The translations under genes were made by a program, and so were the position numbers. A stretch of 64,000 nt of DNA, from contig JACJYL010000001.1 in assembly GCA_020636105.1 (NCBI GenBank), positions 1,054,001 to 1,118,000 on the forward strand, given 5' to 3'. Numbering within the stretch: the stretch's first letter is position 1; each line of letters starts with the position of its first letter. The stretch is from Lewinellaceae bacterium (lineage in GTDB: Bacteria > Bacteroidota > Bacteroidia > Chitinophagales > Saprospiraceae). The notes beneath the pieces were generated by a model, which ran no database searches, was not told where the DNA came from, and worked only from the letters and a program-made list of their open reading frames with translations. Below are positions 53,478 through 62,928 of the stretch, piece after piece.

Positions 53478-55822
53478 TGAAAAAACTGTTTTTGTTGTTT
53501 GCTTTTATTTTCGTATTCCGTTCCCTTTCGGCTCAATCGATTATCAAAGGGACGGGAACGATCTATTTTGCCGGCAAGGCAAGTATGGATCTTTATACTC
53601 CGAATATTAGTTTCGGGTCTGAAACAGCCATTACTGTCGATAATGGTAAGCCCTACACCTGGGACCGGGTACAGCATAAATGGATCCCCATAGACAACAC
53701 GGGCACAGACGACCAGGTGATCAGCCTGGCGGGTACGACCTTAACCCTGGAAAACGGTGGATCCGTGGACCTGTCCACCTTGCAGGACGGCACCGGAACC
53801 GATAACCAGGTAATCAGTTTGGTGGGAACAACCTTAAGCCTGGAAAATGGAGGAAGCGTTAATTTATCCCTGGTTCAGGATGGCACCGGAACCGATGACC
53901 AGGTAATCAGTTTGGTGGGAACCACTTTAACCCTGGAAAACGGTGGATCCGTGGACCTGTCCACCTTGCAGGACGGAACCGGAACCGATGACCAGGTAAT
54001 CAGTTTGGTGGGAACAACTTTAAGCCTCGAAAACGGTGGAAGTGTCAATTTATCCATCGTTCAGGATGGTGTCGGAACCGATGATCAAATCTTAAGCCTT
54101 GCCGGAACAACCCTTTCCATTGAAAGCGGAAACTCCGTAAATCTGTCTTCCTTGCAGGACGGAACCGGCACCGACGACCAGCAGATCAGTTTATCCGGTT
54201 CAAATTTGATTTTGGAAGATGGCGGAAGTGTCGATCTCTCCGCCCTGATCAGCGGTGGCGGCACTGATGACCAGTTGCTGAATCTTACCGGAACAACGCT
54301 TTCCATCGAAAGCGGGAACTCCGTTGATCTATCTATTTTACAGGATGGCATTGGTACGGACGATCAACAGCTCAGCCTGTCCGGAACAACTTTAACCCTT
54401 GAAGATGGCGGTAGCGTAAACTTGTCATCCCTGCAGGACGGAATCGGCACCGATGACCAGACATTGAGCCTGGCCGGAACGACCCTTTCCATTGAAAGCG
54501 GGAACTCCGTAAACCTGGCATCTTTACAGGATGGCATAGGCACGGACGATCAGCAGCTCAGCCTGTCCGGGGCAACTTTAAGCCTCGAAGATGGCGGAAG
54601 CGTGGATTTATCCATTTTGCAGGATGGCACCGGCACCGATGATCAGACTATAAGTTTGGCGGGAACAACCCTTTCCATCGAAAACGGTAATTCCGTAAAC
54701 CTGTCATCCTTGCAGGATGGCACCGGCACGGATGACCAACAACTAAGCCTGGCCAGTAATATTCTGACCCTCGAAGACGGGGGAAGCGTGGATCTTTCCG
54801 GTTACCTCAATACAGATGACCAGACATTGAGTTTGACCGGAACAACCCTTTCCATCGAAGATGGTAATTCCGTGGATCTGGCTTCCTTGCAGGATGGCAA
54901 TACGAATATTTATAATACCAATGGCAGCTTGCCGGCAGCCACTATAAGAGGGATTCAATTCGGCAGCAACGCCAGCCGTTTTAGATACCTGGATCCTGAT
55001 AACCCGGATCAGTATTTTGAACTTTTTAATAACTCTACTCTTTCCGGAAAAGCCGGAATGTATATCCTGGATGATGACCTGGGATCCGATGGGAATATTG
55101 GCGAAATTGGCCCCTCTGTTTATGGGGTTCTGACGGCGGCCACCGCCAGCGTAAAAGGAAGTTTTGCCTCCCTGATCAATGCCCCCGGAACGACATTTTT
55201 TGCAGTGGACGGCTCAGATATAGCCAGGATACAGTCTTCCGTTTCTGATTATCGAATCGGGAACCCGGGCACTCCATCCTCCTTGTTAAGCAAAAATAAT
55301 GCTTTGCTTAGAATCATGGTTTACGACCATACCACCGGAAAAGTTCAGTACAAAGAGGAATCCTCCATCGTGCCAACCATTCCTGCAAAGGGATATGCAC
55401 AAATTGACAGAGCCAATACAGTGGTTTCCAATGCTTTCACCGCCGGATCATGGCAAACCATGACCACCGGTTTTGGATTCAATGAAACATCGAGTAACGC
55501 AACATTCACCTACACGGGAGGCACCGGCGCCATAACGTTTAACGGAACTTCCGGAGCGAATATAATTGTCTCTGCTTCCATTGGGTTTAAGTCAAGTAAT
55601 AAACTGGGCGGGCTCGCCATTACTGTAGAAAAAGACGGCGCAATTCCGGCCACCCAGGAAAATCATATTGCCGACGGTGTGGGGTTCGCCTGGAACACTT
55701 TGCCCTATTATAAAATTTACAACAACGTGAGTAACGGTGCCGTCTTTAAACTTAGGGTAAAAAGCGATCTAACCGAGACTTTGGACCTAAAGAACATTCA
55801 TCTTTCAATACACGAATTCTAA
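53477..55822 (+). CDS. Repetitive spike/receptor-binding protein with signal peptide
   Basis: 781 residues. A signal peptide (FLLFAFIFVFRSLSAQS) precedes about 14 repeats of some 30 residues (GTDDQVISLAGTTLTLENGG, SVDLSTLQD) from residue 75 to 475, DNA period about 90 bp. These make a fibrous shaft. The C-terminal 140 residues are beta-rich and C1q/TNF-like in look (GSWQTMTTGFGFNETSSNAT ... LKNIHLSIHEF), the usual make-up of a trimeric receptor-binding head. A Sec signal on a phage spike is unusual and suggests assembly at or across the inner membrane. The repeat type is common in Bacteroidota phage and surface fibres. Confidence 0.75.
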   Translation: MKKLFLLFAFIFVFRSLSAQSIIKGTGTIYFAGKASMDLYTPNISFGSETAITVDNGKPYTWDRVQHKWIPIDNTGTDDQVISLAGTTLTLENGGSVDLSTLQDGTGTDNQVISLVGTTLSLENGGSVNLSLVQDGTGTDDQVISLVGTTLTLENGGSVDLSTLQDGTGTDDQVISLVGTTLSLENGGSVNLSIVQDGVGTDDQILSLAGTTLSIESGNSVNLSSLQDGTGTDDQQISLSGSNLILEDGGSVDLSALISGGGTDDQLLNLTGTTLSIESGNSVDLSILQDGIGTDDQQLSLSGTTLTLEDGGSVNLSSLQDGIGTDDQTLSLAGTTLSIESGNSVNLASLQDGIGTDDQQLSLSGATLSLEDGGSVDLSILQDGTGTDDQTISLAGTTLSIENGNSVNLSSLQDGTGTDDQQLSLASNILTLEDGGSVDLSGYLNTDDQTLSLTGTTLSIEDGNSVDLASLQDGNTNIYNTNGSLPAATIRGIQFGSNASRFRYLDPDNPDQYFELFNNSTLSGKAGMYILDDDLGSDGNIGEIGPSVYGVLTAATASVKGSFASLINAPGTTFFAVDGSDIARIQSSVSDYRIGNPGTPSSLLSKNNALLRIMVYDHTTGKVQYKEESSIVPTIPAKGYAQIDRANTVVSNAFTAGSWQTMTTGFGFNETSSNATFTYTGGTGAITFNGTSGANIIVSASIGFKSSNKLGGLAITVEKDGAIPATQENHIADGVGFAWNTLPYYKIYNNVSNGAVFKLRVKSDLTETLDLKNIHLSIHEF

Positions 55823-55835
55823 TAAAAAAACAACT

Positions 55836-57383
55836 ATGAAACGCTTTTTGATCATTTTGATGACCGTACTTTTTGCGGTCCCGTTATTTTCCCAGGAAAT
55901 CGAAATTCCCCGGAGTTACGAACGTCAAATTAAACGCCAGTCCAAAAAGGTGGAACGCTTTGAAGAAAAGCATGATGTAGTATTAGACCCGGAGGCGACC
56001 ATCCCGCTTTTACAAACCTTTGATAACAACCCGTCAGCCCTTGAAAACTGGGGGATAAAATACCTGGAGTTTGACCAATACAGGGAGAAAATCAAAGCAA
56101 AAAAAGATAAAAGAAAGGTCCTGATCGTCATCTTTGATACCGCCGGGGAATTGAAACACCCCTCCCTTTTAAAGGCCGCCCTAAAAGGATATTCATACAC
56201 AGGTGAACCCCTGGCGGATGAGCATTGCCACGCCACCCATGTAGCGGGAATTATGGCTTCCGATTTTACCAATATCGGACTTTTGCAGGTTTTGATCAAT
56301 GAAGGTTATGTGAAACTGCTCCCGGCCAAAATATTGCACAACCAGGGATGGGGCGACAAACCCGAAATCATTGCAGGGGTAAAGGACATCCTCAATAAAG
56401 TCCAGGTATATCTGGACAATGGATGGCTGGTGATTTTCAACAACTCCTGGGGAGGATCGCAGCTGATTGAGGAATTAGTTCCCCTTTATGCGGAAGCCGA
56501 AAAAAAGGGTATTATCGTATGCGCCGCTTCCGGAAATAATGGCAGCAGTCAGGTATCCAATCCGGCCTCCATCAAAAATGTTATTGCCGTCGGGGCTTTG
56601 CAACAGAATGAAAAGGGGGAAGTCAGCCGGGCACCTTATTCCCAATACGGGGAAGCACTGGAATTCGTGGCCCCGGGTTCCAATATTTACAGCACCTACA
56701 AAAACGGCAGTTTTGCCTTTCTCTCCGGCACCTCGATGGGAACACCGGAGGAAGTCGCTTGTCTGGCCATAACAGGGTCATACCACAGTCAAAACACCCC
56801 TTTGGAAATTGTTTCTCATGTAAGAAAAAACGCCAGGGATCTTCCACCGGTGGATAAGGATATTTTCACAGGTTACGGAAGTACGCCCATTGGCAACCTA
56901 CTCGATAATATTCCTGAAAAAATTGGAGATGAACCCGATGACCCGGAAGATCCAGGCCAGGATAGCATGGTGATCAAAAAGGAAAGGATCATAACATTAC
57001 CCATCAATGACCTGCAAATGGTCTGGGGCATTGGTTCCTTCAAAGATCAGCGCCCCATCAGGGTGGACCTGGTTTTGAATATCACTTCCGATCGCCTGGC
57101 AGAAATTACTCTCGACAAGACACTTGAGATCGCCAACAGCTTTTTCGGGCATACCGGTTTATCGTTCTCCGACAAAAAAGCCGACGTTTACGACGCAGCC
57201 GAATGGACGGCAAGATTCTTCCACAGGCATGCAAATGAGATACAGGACATTTATGCCTTAGGCATCAAACAGATTACCGTTACCGATAAAACAGGCCGGA
57301 CTTTTATCCGATACGGCGAAGACCTGAAGATCTCAGAAAATGTACGATTTGAAGACATTCCGATCCTGACACAATTGAAATAA
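55836..57383 (+). CDS. Subtilisin-like serine protease (S8) with signal peptide
   Basis: 515 residues. A signal peptide (MKRFLIILMTVLFAVPLFSQ) and a pro-like segment precede an S8 domain. The catalytic triad is visible: Asp101 in VIFDTAGE, His132 in HATHVAGIM and Ser near 300 in SGTSMGTPEE. The oxyanion Asn is in CAASGNNGSS. The C-terminal 150 residues are of unknown fold. Exported proteases of this kind mature or degrade proteins; here it may process the spike or envelope proteins. It follows the spike gene by 13 bp. Confidence 0.85.
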   Translation: MKRFLIILMTVLFAVPLFSQEIEIPRSYERQIKRQSKKVERFEEKHDVVLDPEATIPLLQTFDNNPSALENWGIKYLEFDQYREKIKAKKDKRKVLIVIFDTAGELKHPSLLKAALKGYSYTGEPLADEHCHATHVAGIMASDFTNIGLLQVLINEGYVKLLPAKILHNQGWGDKPEIIAGVKDILNKVQVYLDNGWLVIFNNSWGGSQLIEELVPLYAEAEKKGIIVCAASGNNGSSQVSNPASIKNVIAVGALQQNEKGEVSRAPYSQYGEALEFVAPGSNIYSTYKNGSFAFLSGTSMGTPEEVACLAITGSYHSQNTPLEIVSHVRKNARDLPPVDKDIFTGYGSTPIGNLLDNIPEKIGDEPDDPEDPGQDSMVIKKERIITLPINDLQMVWGIGSFKDQRPIRVDLVLNITSDRLAEITLDKTLEIANSFFGHTGLSFSDKKADVYDAAEWTARFFHRHANEIQDIYALGIKQITVTDKTGRTFIRYGEDLKISENVRFEDIPILTQLK

Positions 57384-57415
57384 ATCGAATTATAAAATTC
57401 AAAACCACTCACACT

Positions 57416-57628
57416 ATGTTCACTAAAGACAAAAACACTACCATCGCCGGAATACTGGCTTTTATTTCCTTGCTGGCCGGTCAGCTTCAATCCATGTTTG
57501 ATGCAGATCCTTTGACCAATCCGGAATGGTCCCTCATCGTTTCAGCCCTTTTTGTGCTGATCGGACTGTTCAGGGCAAAGGATTCCGCAAATGAGGAGCC
57601 TACAGAATTCAACAGAAGGAACACCTGA
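57416..57628 (+). CDS. Holin-like small membrane protein
   Basis: 70 residues. Two hydrophobic stretches (IAGILAFISLLAGQLQSMF and WSLIVSALFVLIGLFRA) are joined by a short acidic turn, with a charged C-terminus (KDSANEEPTEFNRRN). This is the topology of a small two-span holin. The lytic enzyme lies 5 kb upstream, so the assignment is only suggestive. Confidence 0.55.
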   Translation: MFTKDKNTTIAGILAFISLLAGQLQSMFDADPLTNPEWSLIVSALFVLIGLFRAKDSANEEPTEFNRRNT

Positions 57629-57720
57629 TAAAGAGTAGTAAATAATTATCCTGAAGTTTACAATTTGGCGCGGGTAATTCACTTTTAGGTGAACTGCCCG
57701 CCATTTAAAGTACTTAACAA

Positions 57721-60700
57721 ATGTCCTATCCATTTTCAAAATCAGACATCCCCTACAAAACGGCTTACGAAGCCCACAGAGGTACCTCATTTTCACCTGA
57801 GCGACGGGCGAAGGGTGACCAGGAAAGTTATTTCGAGGATCTGAAAAATGCGTATGAGGAGCTTCATGCCCTGGCCGTCAAATGGGATGCTGTGGAGAAG
57901 TTTGAAAAGCGGTTTGGCTATTTTGTGGATGGCTATAAAAAAAGATACCTGGACTATTTGTACAGCCAGCACGGTTGGGTAAGTACCATGATCGCCGGTC
58001 CTTCCAATTTCCCTGCAGCCCGGATGAATAAAAAAGGAGACCGGGTGCATAAGAAATTGAATGAACTGTTGTCTTACTACAACCTGCAGCTCAAAAAGAT
58101 AAAAAACTACCTCAAACCCGCCCATCTCAAACCGGTCAAAACCGGGCAGGATGGCGCCATCGACATCCTCCAAAAACAACTGGATGACCGCATGGCTACC
58201 CAGGAAGCGATGAAAGCCGTCAATAAGATCGCCAAATCAAAGAAACTGAGTAAGGAGGAAAAGATCGAAAAGCTTAAAACCGATCTCAAATTTTCCGACA
58301 GTATGATTGCTGAAATTATGACCCCGGATTATGCCGGACGCATCGGATATCCGGGTTACCTTTTGACAAATAATAATGCCAACATCAAAAGGCTCAAAGG
58401 CCGGATCAGCGAAGAAAAGAAACTGGGAGTCCAAAGAGAGCAAGGCAATAAAGAACACAAATTCGACGGCGGATTGGTGATCGAAAACTATGACCAAAAC
58501 CGCCTGCAGATCAAACACGATGAAAAGCCATCCAGGGAGATTATTCAGAAATTGAAGGCCCGTGGTTTCCGCTGGTCACCTTATTACGGGGTTTGGCAGC
58601 GCAATTTGAATACTACTCCGATGTTTTATGCCACTAACATCGTAGGAGAGCTGACACCGATCGCCCAGGAAACCGCCGAGCCTGAAAATGGGGTTGAAAT
58701 AGAACTTTCTGAAGAAGAGCAAAAGCGTATTGAGGACCAGGTGAAAGAGCGGATGAAGGAAATAGAAACGGAAGCTGAGCCAAACAACAATGATAAATCC
58801 GCTACCCAATTAATCGATGAGGCCCTGGAATCGGTTCCGGAAAAACCGGCCAAAAAAATCAACCCGCAACCAGAACCTGCAGGAGAATATTTCCAGGCCA
58901 AAGGCAAAGCCTATGTGATCAGATTAGAATATCCCAACGCCCCTACAGACTGGGGAAAATTTAAGATGTATGAATGGGAAAGTTTTAATGACAATCCAGA
59001 CATTAAAAATTCAGCAATGGATTTTGATGGAATGTGGATGGAAGTTAAAAACCCCAAAGCACTGGAGGAAATTTATATCCTTTACCGGCATTTGGAGTCG
59101 GAAAGTAAGGAGCCGGCGATTCCTTTGATTGATGCGGGCATCAAAATAGCCGTGCATTTGCATCAAAAAATAAAAAGGAATTTTGACCATTACAGGGTAT
59201 CGATAAATGTAAAAAAATACTTCATAAGGATTGAACCGGAAGGAAACCGATCGGACCTGCCCAAAGTGATCTTTGAATTTTTCGAAAAAGCCTTTACAAC
59301 TCCCAGGGGATATTTTGAGAAAGTCATTTTCACCACGGGTTACATTTGGCTGAAAAATGATGCAGATATAAAACAAGTCTTGGCCTTCATCGAAAAGGGT
59401 CCCCTGGGAAAACCTGCAACTTTAACAGAGGAAGCAAAGATTGTCAGAGCATTCATCAAAAAGAAATGGCCCACCTCTGCCAAAAAGATTAAAGTCTTAA
59501 GCAAGGTGGATAAGCGTTTATCCGCGAGAACGCATGTATTGATCGATTCCGGCAATACCCCGCTGGACTATAAATTAAAAGACTGGTTTTTCAAAGCCCT
59601 GGGAGAGCCCAAGGAGCCGAATAATGTGGTCAAAGCATACGGCATCGTTTTGTACCGGCCAGAGCTGTCGGTCATTGTAAAAGCCATCCAAAAAGAGGAC
59701 GAAGTTCAAAGCCCCCAGGAAGATCACCAACCACTTGAACTAATAAAAGGTTACGCCGAAAAGGCCGAAGCCTACTTAAAAGCCGAATTCCCAAAATCGA
59801 CAAAAACCATGAAAGTCTACAGACCTTTTGGCCGTAATTGGGTAGGCATTGAATTTGAAGAAAACCGACCCAAAGACGTTGAGCAGTTCTTCCTCCAGGC
59901 CCTGGATAAAAAACTCATCACGGAATTGGAATTATACCACACATTCCCGGATGACAAAAGCAAAATTTTGATCCATGGCAATGAATGGCCAGCCGTTTTT
60001 GACTATATAAAAAACAAAAAAAAGAAAGATTCCTCCAGGACTTCACCTCCCAAGGAGGAAAAAGAAAACTGTGCCCGGAAGTTCTACATCAACAAGATCC
60101 ACACCGACCCGGCACGTTTCCAAAACCGGGAAAAGCTTAACCAGGAGATCATCAACGAGATCGCCGAAAACTTTGACTCCAACCAGTTCGACCCGGTGGT
60201 GATCTGGTACGACAAAAAAGCCGAAAAATGGTTTTTACTGGCCGGCCACCACCGACTGAAAGGAGCCGAAAAATCAGGCCGAAAGATGGTTAAAACCCGC
60301 TGTTTTGGAGGTTCGGAAGCCGAGGCCATCAAATATGCCAAAGAACTGTCCAATGCCAACAGGACGCTGGAGACGCCCATGGAGCGGGCAAAGATATATC
60401 GGGCCCAGATATCCAAAACCGATAAAAAGGAGCTGGAGCAAAAAGCCAAACGCCTGGAGGGCAAAAACTGGAACTATGTTTTAAACATCGCCTACTTAAA
60501 GCCCACAGGAAAGGTTGTAACGGCCCTGGCTGCCCTGGACCGCAACAGCGACAAGGTAACCCAGCAAAACCTGGAGAAGATCGCCGACTGGACCGGTGAG
60601 GCTCGTCGGTTGTTCCCCCAGCTGACCGATGCCCACGAGGATGAAATCTATGATTTCCTTTTGTCCAACTTCGCCAAGGCCAAAAGCATTTCCCGAAAAA

Positions 60701-61536
60701 CGGACTGGATCACCAAAATAAATGCCATAGTCCACCGCCTGGACTTCGATCCGGAGGAGCCTTTGAACCTCAAAAGGATCGCCTACAAAACGCAGGGAGA
60801 AAGCGAATACGAGACGCAAATGTTTGCGATCGACGAAGAGATCAAAGCCGTGGAGAAAAGCAAACAGGCCCTAAAGGATCGCTTCAATGATCCCAAGGTG
60901 CCTGGGTATGTTCACCCGGATCTTCCGAGTTATGAGCAAATGCAAAAAGAGGCGGAACAGATTTCTGAAAAACTGGATCAGAAACTAAAAGCGCTGAGAA
61001 AGAAGAAACTGGACCTCATGCAACAAAAGGGCCGCATGATCAAAGGAGGCCTGGATCAGGGAAACCTTTTCGCCCAGGTGATCCAAAAAGTGGATGCAAA
61101 AGTCATTGAGATTCGAAAAGAACAAAATAAACCGACCGGAGCTTCTTATGATCTTTTGCATAAAGAGATCCATATCCTTTTCAGGAAAAAAGCAGATGAA
61201 CCCAACGGCTTTCTTTTTGTCAGACAAAACCTGAAATACATAAAGAATATTTTGGAGGTAGCCAAAAGGGATAAGGTTGAATTCTCAACTTCTGATGTGA
61301 TAAAATTGGGCATTATCATTCAGCCGATTTTACAAGGAGATAAAGCCATTGAAAATGATGTAGGACGATCCAATAAAAGAACCCTGGCCCCTACATTCAA
61401 CAACCTGCTCCGCTGGACGGGAAACCCTGGCAGATACGATTTAATTGGGGTAGATACCTTTAAAAATGAAAAACCGACCCTCCTGGCAAGGAAGGTCAAA
61501 AAAGCACGAATATTTAATCTTTTAGGAATAAAGTAA
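57721..61536 (+). CDS. Large polyvalent protein with ParB-like domain
   Basis: 1271 residues. The N-terminal 320 residues hold a KRFGYFVDGYKKRYLDYLY segment and a GFRWSPYYGVWQRNL segment of a kind common in large polyvalent phage and conjugative-element proteins. The middle (370-770) has three similar alpha/beta modules (AYVIRLEYPNAPTDWGKFKM, AVHLHQKIKRNFDHYRVSI). A ParB/sulfiredoxin-type nuclease domain lies near 780-900 (KIHTDPARFQNREKLNQEI, FLLAGHHRLKGAEKSGR). The rest is coiled-coil and helical. Such proteins are thought to enter the new host together with the DNA and protect or process it. No helicase or methylase motif is visible. Confidence 0.7.
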   Translation: MSYPFSKSDIPYKTAYEAHRGTSFSPERRAKGDQESYFEDLKNAYEELHALAVKWDAVEKFEKRFGYFVDGYKKRYLDYLYSQHGWVSTMIAGPSNFPAARMNKKGDRVHKKLNELLSYYNLQLKKIKNYLKPAHLKPVKTGQDGAIDILQKQLDDRMATQEAMKAVNKIAKSKKLSKEEKIEKLKTDLKFSDSMIAEIMTPDYAGRIGYPGYLLTNNNANIKRLKGRISEEKKLGVQREQGNKEHKFDGGLVIENYDQNRLQIKHDEKPSREIIQKLKARGFRWSPYYGVWQRNLNTTPMFYATNIVGELTPIAQETAEPENGVEIELSEEEQKRIEDQVKERMKEIETEAEPNNNDKSATQLIDEALESVPEKPAKKINPQPEPAGEYFQAKGKAYVIRLEYPNAPTDWGKFKMYEWESFNDNPDIKNSAMDFDGMWMEVKNPKALEEIYILYRHLESESKEPAIPLIDAGIKIAVHLHQKIKRNFDHYRVSINVKKYFIRIEPEGNRSDLPKVIFEFFEKAFTTPRGYFEKVIFTTGYIWLKNDADIKQVLAFIEKGPLGKPATLTEEAKIVRAFIKKKWPTSAKKIKVLSKVDKRLSARTHVLIDSGNTPLDYKLKDWFFKALGEPKEPNNVVKAYGIVLYRPELSVIVKAIQKEDEVQSPQEDHQPLELIKGYAEKAEAYLKAEFPKSTKTMKVYRPFGRNWVGIEFEENRPKDVEQFFLQALDKKLITELELYHTFPDDKSKILIHGNEWPAVFDYIKNKKKKDSSRTSPPKEEKENCARKFYINKIHTDPARFQNREKLNQEIINEIAENFDSNQFDPVVIWYDKKAEKWFLLAGHHRLKGAEKSGRKMVKTRCFGGSEAEAIKYAKELSNANRTLETPMERAKIYRAQISKTDKKELEQKAKRLEGKNWNYVLNIAYLKPTGKVVTALAALDRNSDKVTQQNLEKIADWTGEARRLFPQLTDAHEDEIYDFLLSNFAKAKSISRKTDWITKINAIVHRLDFDPEEPLNLKRIAYKTQGESEYETQMFAIDEEIKAVEKSKQALKDRFNDPKVPGYVHPDLPSYEQMQKEAEQISEKLDQKLKALRKKKLDLMQQKGRMIKGGLDQGNLFAQVIQKVDAKVIEIRKEQNKPTGASYDLLHKEIHILFRKKADEPNGFLFVRQNLKYIKNILEVAKRDKVEFSTSDVIKLGIIIQPILQGDKAIENDVGRSNKRTLAPTFNNLLRWTGNPGRYDLIGVDTFKNEKPTLLARKVKKARIFNLLGIK

Positions 61537-61547
61537 ATTTTAAAATT

Positions 61548-61658
61548 ATGAATACTGAATTAACGACAGGACAGACGGTTATGGCTTATTTGATTTTGGT
61601 GATTGTTATTGCTGTTGGGGTGACGGTGGGGATTGGGGTGAGTAATCGGGTGTTATAA
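61548..61658 (+). CDS. 36-residue single-span membrane peptide
   Basis: A short polar head (MNTELTTGQTVMAY) and one long hydrophobic stretch (LILVIVIAVGVTVGIGV). It starts 11 bases after the polyvalent gene. A decayed second copy lies at 62828-62893. Its conservation as a duplicated frame argues that it is real; size matches the small virion membrane proteins upstream. Confidence 0.6.
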   Translation: MNTELTTGQTVMAYLILVIVIAVGVTVGIGVSNRVL

Positions 61659-61662
61659 TGAT

Positions 61663-61748
61663 AGGGTGTAAAATATTACTCCGACTTCTGTAGGACTAAA
61701 TTTATAATCTTCCTTGAACGGTCTCGGTCAGGCTTATATTTACACCCT
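61663..61748. terminator. Inverted repeat at the end of the virion operon
   Basis: AGGGTGTAAAATAT (61663-61676) pairs, with one bulge, with ATATTTACACCCT (61736-61748) across about 60 nt. It lies between the plus-strand operon and the convergent minus-strand gene. It could be a bidirectional end signal or the edge of an inserted cargo. Confidence 0.4.
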
Positions 61749-61763
61749 CCTTTCAATCAAATT

Positions 61764-62684
61764 CTAATCAATCATTGGACGAATAAATGGAGTATTAGGT
61801 TTCTTCCTATATTGTAAATAATATAGTTTCTTATCCATTGTTTCCAATGTGCCATTAATTACTCTTTGACCATTTTCAAAGGTCCTTAATTGCTCCACTT
61901 GTATGTTATTCAATTCTTTAAATCCTGAATCTATGGAGTATCTTAAATTACTAATTGCGGATAAAATCTCATCCTTCATCCTATGTATTGCTTGTTCTAA
62001 ATTACTAAAACCTGCAATTAGGATTTTTTGAGTTTTTCTGTGTTCCCAAATATTAGCAAATTCAAACTTCGTCTGTGCTTTCCTAATAACAAAATTATAG
62101 TCATCTAAAATTGAAGAAGAAATTGAAATATTTGTTTCAATTGGAAATGGAAGTGGAAAATTATGTTTTTTTTCTTCTAATATTTTCGAATAGATTTCAC
62201 CATTAATAATCAATTGTTCAACTGCATCTTTATAACAGCCTAGAAAATTGCTGGACTCTTCTATTCTATCCCAAAATGGAGAAAGAGCATTATCAACAAA
62301 ATCAACTTTAGCAAATTCAATACTTTTTTTTGCAGAAGCTTCAAAATAAGGTAGAATTTGATTAATTATTTCATTTGATCTTGCTATAATTTCATTAAGG
62401 CGACTACTTAACTTTTCTGCCTCTTCTTTAGCAGTTTTTATCCTTGCTTTTTTGTCATCTTGTTTGATGAATTGCCCCATTACCAACACCATAATAATAA
62501 ATAGTATAACAAATAATTTTACACCTGGCCACCATATAAACAAAGAAATTATTATTCCCAAACTTGACATCCCAGCAGCAAATCCGGCAATAGCAGTTTT
62601 ATATGAGCCTTGACCTTGACTTTGAATATGTTTATAATTAAAAAGATCGTCGGGTTCAACCTTATAATAGAATTTTGTCTTCAT
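61764..62684 (-). CDS. Coiled-coil membrane protein, accessory gene
   Basis: 306 residues. Two membrane helices (about 32-70; AAGMSSLGIIISLFIWWPG, LFVILFIIMVLVMGQFI) are followed by a long charged helical part (KARIKTAKEEAEKLSSRLNE) and helical repeats to the end. AT-rich and opposite to the virion operon. No family is recognised; membrane plus coiled coil recalls stress or abortive-infection effectors. Confidence 0.6.
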   Translation of the reverse strand: MKTKFYYKVEPDDLFNYKHIQSQGQGSYKTAIAGFAAGMSSLGIIISLFIWWPGVKLFVILFIIMVLVMGQFIKQDDKKARIKTAKEEAEKLSSRLNEIIARSNEIINQILPYFEASAKKSIEFAKVDFVDNALSPFWDRIEESSNFLGCYKDAVEQLIINGEIYSKILEEKKHNFPLPFPIETNISISSSILDDYNFVIRKAQTKFEFANIWEHRKTQKILIAGFSNLEQAIHRMKDEILSAISNLRYSIDSGFKELNNIQVEQLRTFENGQRVINGTLETMDKKLYYLQYRKKPNTPFIRPMID

Positions 62685-62827
62685 AGTTGATGCTATTGTT
62701 GTTTTTATTCTGCTATTGCTTATTCGACCATTTATACATTTTTAAAGAAGTATTAAATTAACGGTTAGATAGTTTTGGTGCAATTAAATTTACTCTGAAA
62801 TACATTTGGAACACAGAAATATAAACC

Positions 62828-62893
62828 ACACAGACAATTGTAGCTTATTTGGTTTTGGCCATTGTGATCGCAGCAGGGTGAGTTTGGGGGTAA
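62828..62893 (+). pseudogene. Decayed copy of the 36-residue membrane-peptide gene
   Basis: The frame TQTIVAYLVLAIVIAAG, stop, VWG, stop matches TGQTVMAYLILVIVIAVGVTVG of 61548-61658 almost residue by residue, with two in-frame stops (TGA 62879-62881, TAA 62891-62893). The 61764-62684 gene lies between the two copies, as if a duplication or insertion brought it in. Confidence 0.6.
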
Positions 62894-62928
62894 GTATATT
62901 ACTTGAAATTTTCAAAGCCGAAAAACTA

